From: Mariniflexile litorale
Lineage (GTDB): Bacteria > Bacteroidota > Bacteroidia > Flavobacteriales > Flavobacteriaceae
Assembly (NCBI RefSeq): GCF_031128465.2
Contig: NZ_CP155618.1
Span: 3,834,501 to 3,898,500, forward strand
Reading direction: 5' to 3'
DNA length: 64,000 bases
Shown in pieces: positions 59,864 through 64,000 of the stretch. The notes beneath the pieces were generated by a model that worked only from the letters and a program-made list of their open reading frames with translations, had not been told where the DNA came from and ran no database searches. Position 1 is the stretch's first letter. Each line of letters starts with the position of its first letter. Both the position numbers and the translations under genes were made by a program.

Positions 59864-60133
59864 TTATAATGTGCTTGCGTTATGTAACTTGAGCTTTGCA
59901 TAAAAGCAGGGCAGAGCGTAAAGAAAAGGTCTAGTAGACCTTTTTAGCGAATGAGCCAGCTGCCGCTTTGGCTTACTACAGTTTCTTGAAAAAATTTATT
60001 CTAAAAGCTTCTTCTACAATGTTAATGAAATCGAGTTTGCGAGATTCATGAACACCTCTAAAACAATAATAACCTTGTGAATAAACACTTTTTATGCGTC
60101 GACGTAGGAGGGAAGCATACTGTGTGTGGAATG
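59864..60133 (+). repeat. Dispersed structured repeat, copy D
   Basis: This copy matches copy B over TTGAGCTTTG, AAAAGCAGGGCAGAGCGTAA, the hairpin AAAAGGTCT-AGT-AGACCTTTT (59924-59944), AGCGAATGAGCCAGCTG, TTTGGCTTACTACAGTTTCT and GACGTAGGAGGGAAGC. It contains ~57 extra bases (60031-60085, with CGAGTTTGCGAGATTCATGA) that copy B lacks but remnant F has. The loop base differs from copy B (AGT vs AGC) while the stem is conserved. It fills most of the gap 59782-60196; the rest is AT-rich and shows nothing. Confidence 0.8.
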
Positions 60134-60196
60134 CTTTATATCTACATTTATTCATAAAAACATTATTTTACATTGCTCAGTATACATCTTAAATAA

Positions 60197-60922
60197 TCAA
60201 TCTCTTAATAAATTGAGTTGATCGATTAACTTAAGAAATTCGTCTCGTTTATTTTTGCTTATTATAGCTGTGTGATTTTTTAATTTAACCATATTGCCTT
60301 CAATGCTGTCTATATGATTAATATTGACAATATGAGACCGATGTATTCTGTAAAAATTGGAAGGGAGCAATTCTTCTAATTTACTCATAGATTGTAACGA
60401 CATAATTTTTTGTCCTTGAATGGAAATAATTTGTACATAAGGTCCTTGACCATTAATCACAATGGTGTCGTGAAATGCAATACTAACGATTTTACTATCA
60501 GCCTTAATAAAAAGTTTATCTGTAGGTTGAGTAGATGAAGTTTTAGAGGAATCATTTATTTTAGAATCTTTTAAAGAAATAACTTTGGCAATAGCTTTGT
60601 AAAACCGCTCAAAATCTATTGGTTTTAATAAATAATCTATAACATCCAATTCATAACTCTGTACGGCATACTCCGAATATGCCGTAGTTAGAATCGTGGC
60701 TGGTCTATTAGGTAAGATTTTTAGAAAATCAAGGCCTGTTAGGTCAGGCATTTGAATATCAAGAAATAAAATATCTATACTATCTTGTTTAATATGATTG
60801 AGTGCCTGTAGAGCCGAACTACAAGAAGCCACCAGTTCCAATTCAGGTACTTTACCAACATAATCGGCAAGGATTTTTCGAGCAATATGTTCATCATCAA
60901 CAATAAGGCATTTTAGTTTCAT
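60197..60922 (-). CDS. LytTR-family response regulator
   Basis: The 241-residue protein has a receiver domain at 1-120 (acidic pair in VDDEHIAR, phospho-Asp in ILFLDIQMPDLTG, TTAYSEYAVQSYELDVIDYLLKP-type switch region) and a LytTR DNA-binding domain near 140-238 ('FYRIHRSHIVNINHIDSIEG'). LytTR regulators bind paired direct repeats. Its start overlaps the stop of the kinase gene by four bases, so the pair is one operon. Its target genes are not evident from the window. Confidence 0.92.
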   Translation of the reverse strand: MKLKCLIVDDEHIARKILADYVGKVPELELVASCSSALQALNHIKQDSIDILFLDIQMPDLTGLDFLKILPNRPATILTTAYSEYAVQSYELDVIDYLLKPIDFERFYKAIAKVISLKDSKINDSSKTSSTQPTDKLFIKADSKIVSIAFHDTIVINGQGPYVQIISIQGQKIMSLQSMSKLEELLPSNFYRIHRSHIVNINHIDSIEGNMVKLKNHTAIISKNKRDEFLKLIDQLNLLRD

Positions 60923-61968
60923 AATTTTATCTTTAAATTAAGTTGATAAATATGATTTTCCTTGGTTATATCAACTTCATGTTTATTAGGATAATTAGCT
61001 TTTAGAAGTTTTAATGAATTTGTAAGTCCGATTCCCATGCGGTTCTTTGAAATTCCTTCATGGTCTTCTTTAAAGGTGTTTTCGGTTCTAAAATTAAGTT
61101 CATTATGATCTACTTCAAGACTAATTTTTATCCAACCTGGTGTATTGGCTTCTAAATTGGAGTGTTTAAAGCAGTTTTCAATAAAATTTATAAGAATCAT
61201 AGGTGCAATCTTATGACTGTTTGTAATTCCTGCATGGTAAAAATCTACATTCTGAGAATCTTCATGTTTAAGTAATTGGATACTCAAATAATGCTCTATC
61301 AGTTCTTTCTCTTTCGTTAAAAGCACTTTGGGCTGGTCACAATCATATAGCAAATAGCGTAATAATTTGGATAATTTTGAAATCATTTGAGCAGCTCTTT
61401 CGTCTCTCAAGTAGGCAAGCCCATAAATATTATTTAAGGTATTAAACAGGAAGTGTGGACTAATTTGACTTTTTAGTAATCTTAGTTCTGCCTCAGCTCT
61501 TTCCGCTTTATGCTCAATTTTTTGAACCGCATTAAGATAATAGATACGTGCCACACGAATACTAGCCATAAAAAATATTCCTAGTACAACCATTAATACC
61601 CATAATCCTATTCTCACTGACTTAGGTGCGTATTGGTCACTAATTTGTGTTAATCCTAGAACTTTAGCCATAAAGGTATGCGCATACATACCGACTATAA
61701 AAAGAATGGTATTAATAGCTATTAATAATACTAGTCTTCGATTAATTTTTCCTTCTCTTGCAAGGTATTCTGGAAAGAGTTTATATCCAAAAAGCCATAT
61801 AATCAGTGAACCAAAAAAAACATAGGTAATCAAATAGTATATAGTATCTGCAAAACTTCTCTGATAGGTTAATACCAAACTGATAGCGATATGCATCCCG
61901 AACCAAAGGATGTAAGGCCCCACTTTGAGAAATTGCTCTGTCTTTGATAATGCTTTACTCATGACCAC
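60919..61968 (-). CDS. LytS/YpdA-type sensor histidine kinase
   Basis: The 349-residue protein has several N-terminal membrane segments (residues ~15-150), a coiled-coil linker and a His_kinase domain of the LytS class. The phosphoacceptor region is LKSQISPHFLFNTLNNIYGL near 188-207, followed by a HATPase with MILINFIENCFKHSN near 257-271 and 'GIGLTNSLKLLKANYPNKHE'. It phosphorylates the LytTR regulator encoded immediately downstream. Such two-gene pairs are among the most common signalling modules in Bacteroidota. No periplasmic sensor domain is seen; the signal may be membrane-borne. Confidence 0.92.
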   Translation of the reverse strand: MVMSKALSKTEQFLKVGPYILWFGMHIAISLVLTYQRSFADTIYYLITYVFFGSLIIWLFGYKLFPEYLAREGKINRRLVLLIAINTILFIVGMYAHTFMAKVLGLTQISDQYAPKSVRIGLWVLMVVLGIFFMASIRVARIYYLNAVQKIEHKAERAEAELRLLKSQISPHFLFNTLNNIYGLAYLRDERAAQMISKLSKLLRYLLYDCDQPKVLLTKEKELIEHYLSIQLLKHEDSQNVDFYHAGITNSHKIAPMILINFIENCFKHSNLEANTPGWIKISLEVDHNELNFRTENTFKEDHEGISKNRMGIGLTNSLKLLKANYPNKHEVDITKENHIYQLNLKIKL

Positions 61969-62117
61969 AAAATTAAAATCATATTTAATTGATTCATAAT
62001 CAAATGTATGAAATGATGATTTAATAGCATGAATGGCTCATTTTGATAATTAAAAGGCTTTGTTAACCTCCATATCAATTTGGTTCATTTATATGAAAGT
62101 TCCGTAAATTTTTTTTG

Positions 62118-62145
62118 TTGCTGATTTGCAATGAAAATAGTTTTG
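62118..62145 (+). promoter_or_regulatory. Bacteroidota-type promoter before the DUF2147-like gene
   Basis: TTG at 62118-62120 and TAGTTTTG at 62138-62145 fit the Bacteroidota sigma-ABfr pattern (TTG, ~17-20 bases, TAnnTTTG). The -7 box is 24 bases before the start codon at 62170. It is the best-formed promoter of this type noticed in the window. Confidence 0.5.
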
Positions 62146-62169
62146 CATGGAAATTAAAATTATATAATC

Positions 62170-62526
62170 ATGAGAAACAGCATTTATTTCATAACCATTT
62201 TCTTTTTAGTGATGTCAACACATCTCTTTGCTCAAGATAAGCAAGAAGACATAGTTGCAGTTTGGGATGCAGGTGAGGCTAAAGTTGAAATCTACAAAAA
62301 AGATGAAAGATACATAGGAAACCCTATAAACTCAGAAGGAAATCGAAATCAACAAATCGAAGTATTGAACTTAGAGTATAAAGAGGGTAAATGGATAGGT
62401 AAACTCTATTCCAGAAAAGGAAATAGGTTACTAGATGTTGTATGTGAAGTGAAAGAAAAGAAGCTTCATCTTGAGGTTAGTACGCGTTTTGCTACTCGTA
62501 TTCTAGAGTGGAAACAAGTCAAATAA
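62170..62526 (+). CDS. Small secreted DUF2147-like protein
   Basis: The 118-residue protein has a signal peptide of ~21 residues ending LFAQ, and a short beta-domain. 'VAVWDAGEAKVEIYKKDERY' and GNPINSEGNRN resemble the DUF2147 pattern (G.W......I.I....G.Y.G.I), and EWKQVK ends the protein. DUF2147 proteins are periplasmic and of unknown function in most bacteria. It is followed 56 bases later by an outer-membrane barrel gene read in the same direction. Confidence 0.7.
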   Translation: MRNSIYFITIFFLVMSTHLFAQDKQEDIVAVWDAGEAKVEIYKKDERYIGNPINSEGNRNQQIEVLNLEYKEGKWIGKLYSRKGNRLLDVVCEVKEKKLHLEVSTRFATRILEWKQVK

Positions 62527-62582
62527 TATCATATTCTACTAATATAAGTTTCGCGTAAATAAATTTTTAAAATTAATTTAGA

Positions 62583-63281
62583 ATGAAAAAGAACATTTTT
62601 ATAGTTGTTTTTTCAATAACCACAACCCTTGTTCTTGCTCAAGAAAGCAAGTACTATTTTGGAATATCTTATGGGAAAAGTTTTCCGATAGGGGATTTTA
62701 AAGACGATGACATTATTAATTACAATGCTGGTTTTGCAGAAAGTGGAAATAAATTGGATGTATATGGAGGATATGTTATAAACAAAAAAACAACTTTAAC
62801 ATTCACCTTTCGTTATCAAAACTTCGATACAGATATTGATGCATTAACCAGCAGTTTAGAAGCAAATAATCAAAGTTCAATTTTTACTGGTAGTTCAGAT
62901 TCATGGCAAACCTATTACCTTTTAACAGGTATAGCATATAAAGTAAGTATTAGTGAAAAATTTAGTCTTTATCCACGTATAGGATTCGGACCTATGCTCA
63001 TTTCCAATCCTGAATTTTCAATAACGGGCACAAACGAAAACACCACTACAGAAGTAAATCGTTCAAGTGAAACTGGAATAGGATTGGGTTACGAATTTGG
63101 AATTGGATTTAAACGTGCTATCGGTAAGAGCTTTTGTTTAATGCCAACTTTTACTTTTAGTGGGGGTGTTGTTACTATTTCTGATGTTGATACAACTACG
63201 GGTAATACCGTTACAACTTCAAACTATAAACCTAGAATTTCTACATTTAATTTAGGACTCTCTCTGGCCTATAAATTATAA
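62583..63281 (+). CDS. Outer-membrane beta-barrel protein (OmpA/PorT-like)
   Basis: The 232-residue protein has a signal peptide of ~19 residues ending LAQ and alternating amphipathic strands throughout (YYFGISYGKSFPIGDF, 'LDVYGGYVINKKTTLTFTFR', TYYLLTGIAYKVSISEKF, 'GIGLGYEFGIGFKRAI', 'FNLGLSLAYKL'). It ends in an aromatic/leucine OMP-type C-terminus. It should form a small eight-strand barrel. No specific function is evident. It lies 5 bases before the HtrA-like protease start and is probably in the same operon. Confidence 0.8.
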   Translation: MKKNIFIVVFSITTTLVLAQESKYYFGISYGKSFPIGDFKDDDIINYNAGFAESGNKLDVYGGYVINKKTTLTFTFRYQNFDTDIDALTSSLEANNQSSIFTGSSDSWQTYYLLTGIAYKVSISEKFSLYPRIGFGPMLISNPEFSITGTNENTTTEVNRSSETGIGLGYEFGIGFKRAIGKSFCLMPTFTFSGGVVTISDVDTTTGNTVTTSNYKPRISTFNLGLSLAYKL

Positions 63282-63286
63282 ATAAC

Positions 63287-64000
63287 ATGAATAAAATAGA
63301 ACAAACTATTCTAGTTAAAAAGTGGCTCTTTTATGTGACTTTTTTTTGCTCGATTACTGCAAGTACTGCTCAAGAAATAGCATCTCTTTACAAACAAGTA
63401 AACAAATCAGTTGTAACTATAGTAACAGAGTTCAAGACCCTTAATGATAATCATCAATTAATAAGTGACGAAAGCATTGGTTCCGGTGTAATGATCTCTA
63501 ACAAAGGCGAAATATTAACAGCTGCTCACGTTGTTAATAATGCTGAAACAATAACTGTTAAGTTTTTGGATGGAGAAGAAATACTTGCTAAAGTTATTAA
63601 ATCAGCACCTGTTGCAGATATAGCCCTATTAAAATTATCTTGGATGCCAAAAACATACGAAATAGCGAAAATTGGAGATTCAGATAATGTTTCTGTGGGA
63701 GAGCAAATTGTTGTTTTAGGAGCACCTTACGGTATAGAACATTCTCTTTCGGTTGGTTATATTAGTGGCAAACGTAAGCAAGAAGCTAGAACTTCAGGAT
63801 TCGTTCTTAATGAATATTTTCAAACAGATGCATCTATCAATAAAGGAAATTCTGGTGGACCTATGTTCAATTTACAAGGTGAAGTCATTGGGATTTCAAG
63901 CTATATCATCACAGAATCAGGAGGTTTTCAAGGCTTGGGTTTTGCAGCTACATCTAATTTAGCCAAAAAATTGGTCATAGATGGTAATAGAAGATGGACA
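63287..64000 (+). CDS. Trypsin-like serine protease, DegP/HtrA family (cut by the window end)
   Basis: An open frame runs from ATG 63287 to the last base with no stop, giving 238 residues of a longer protein. It has an N-terminal hydrophobic segment (LFYVTFFCSITASTAQ) as signal or anchor, then a chymotrypsin-fold domain: GSGVMISNKGEILTAAHVV (catalytic His near 85), ADIALLKL (Asp near 115), and SINKGNSGGPMFNLQGEVIG (Ser near 198). The catalytic triad is complete. HtrA-type proteases act in the periplasm on misfolded proteins; whether a PDZ domain follows lies beyond the window. It starts 6 bases after the barrel-protein stop. Confidence 0.88.
   Translation, partial: MNKIEQTILVKKWLFYVTFFCSITASTAQEIASLYKQVNKSVVTIVTEFKTLNDNHQLISDESIGSGVMISNKGEILTAAHVVNNAETITVKFLDGEEILAKVIKSAPVADIALLKLSWMPKTYEIAKIGDSDNVSVGEQIVVLGAPYGIEHSLSVGYISGKRKQEARTSGFVLNEYFQTDASINKGNSGGPMFNLQGEVIGISSYIITESGGFQGLGFAATSNLAKKLVIDGNRRWT

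Noticed and set aside
23902-60133. Idea that the dispersed repeats are integron attC sites and the intervening genes cassettes
   Set aside because: Spacing runs from 0.7 to 22 kb, the units contain whole operons on both strands, there is no integrase, and the ends do not fit the GTTRRRY / RYYYAAC core pair. The TA pair between repeats looked cassette-like but this alone is not enough.
1-64000. CRISPR arrays, tRNA or rRNA genes, prophage modules
   Set aside because: No regularly spaced short repeats with unique spacers, no cloverleaf-like sequence that I could support, and no phage structural genes. The DUF6266 protein alone is not evidence of a prophage.

Overview
This window is low-GC DNA from a Bacteroidota chromosome, most likely Flavobacteriaceae. 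The signs are TonB receptors with an N-terminal carboxypeptidase-regulatory-like domain, a DUF4374/PepSY iron-uptake set, a LytTR/LytS-type pair, surface proteins carrying the flavobacterial 'QVGIxN..PQATLDI' start, A-rich leaders with little Shine-Dalgarno signal, and TAnnTTTG-type -7 boxes. No rRNA, tRNA, CRISPR array or complete insertion sequence was seen.

1-9.2 kb is a defence island on the + strand. It holds the end of a type I methylase (hsdM), the specificity gene hsdS, an overlapping AAA-ATPase/HNH pair of Septu (PtuA/PtuB) type, a small DUF6979-like gene, and McrB/McrC. A diverged copy of the first ~20 mcrB codons lies upstream of the small gene. 9.7-11.3 kb holds a two-gene HEPN-like operon facing a Cro/CI-type regulator across a palindromic operator. 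11.7-16.5 kb holds an EEP-family phosphodiesterase/nuclease, a metallophosphoesterase and two tandem paralogous surface proteins.

16.6-23.9 kb looks like an electrophile/quinone stress cluster: HxlR regulator, nitroreductase, MDR dehydrogenase, SDR, KefF/KefC pair and an Old Yellow Enzyme. 24.3-29.9 kb is a very tight five-gene operon. It encodes an HTH regulator, a protein with two GHKL ATPase modules (MORC/Hsp90-like plus histidine-kinase-like with a His box), a single receiver domain, an HNH nuclease and an Eco57I-type N6-adenine methylase. I read it as a restriction-modification-like defence system coupled to a phosphorelay. It is followed by gene debris.

30.4-46 kb is mostly core-like: a TonB receptor, an aldehyde dehydrogenase plus ThDP enzyme, AlkB, membrane and lipoprotein genes, then a xenosiderophore-type locus (PepSY, DUF4374 lipoprotein, TonB receptor) with a Fur-like palindrome and a divergent AraC regulator.

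46.6-58.7 kb is a probable natural-product cluster: AraC regulator, 76-residue small protein, FGE-fold protein, WD40 protein, stand-alone GTP cyclohydrolase II, second WD40 protein, a fused double methyltransferase, tyrosinase, a lipoprotein with CxxCH, and a small Cys-rich membrane protein. The combination GTP cyclohydrolase II + WD-repeat + FGE-fold + methyltransferase recalls the toxoflavin (tox) pathway, but with a tyrosinase and no visible ToxE-like deaminase. It is flanked by long direct repeats (46.0 and 58.8 kb). These belong to a dispersed, structured, non-coding repeat family with copies or remnants near 11.55, 16.55, 23.9, 46.0, 58.8 and 59.9 kb. A ParD/ParE toxin-antitoxin pair lies between the last two. 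The window ends with a LytTR response regulator and its kinase, a DUF2147-like protein, an outer-membrane barrel protein and the start of an HtrA-like serine protease.
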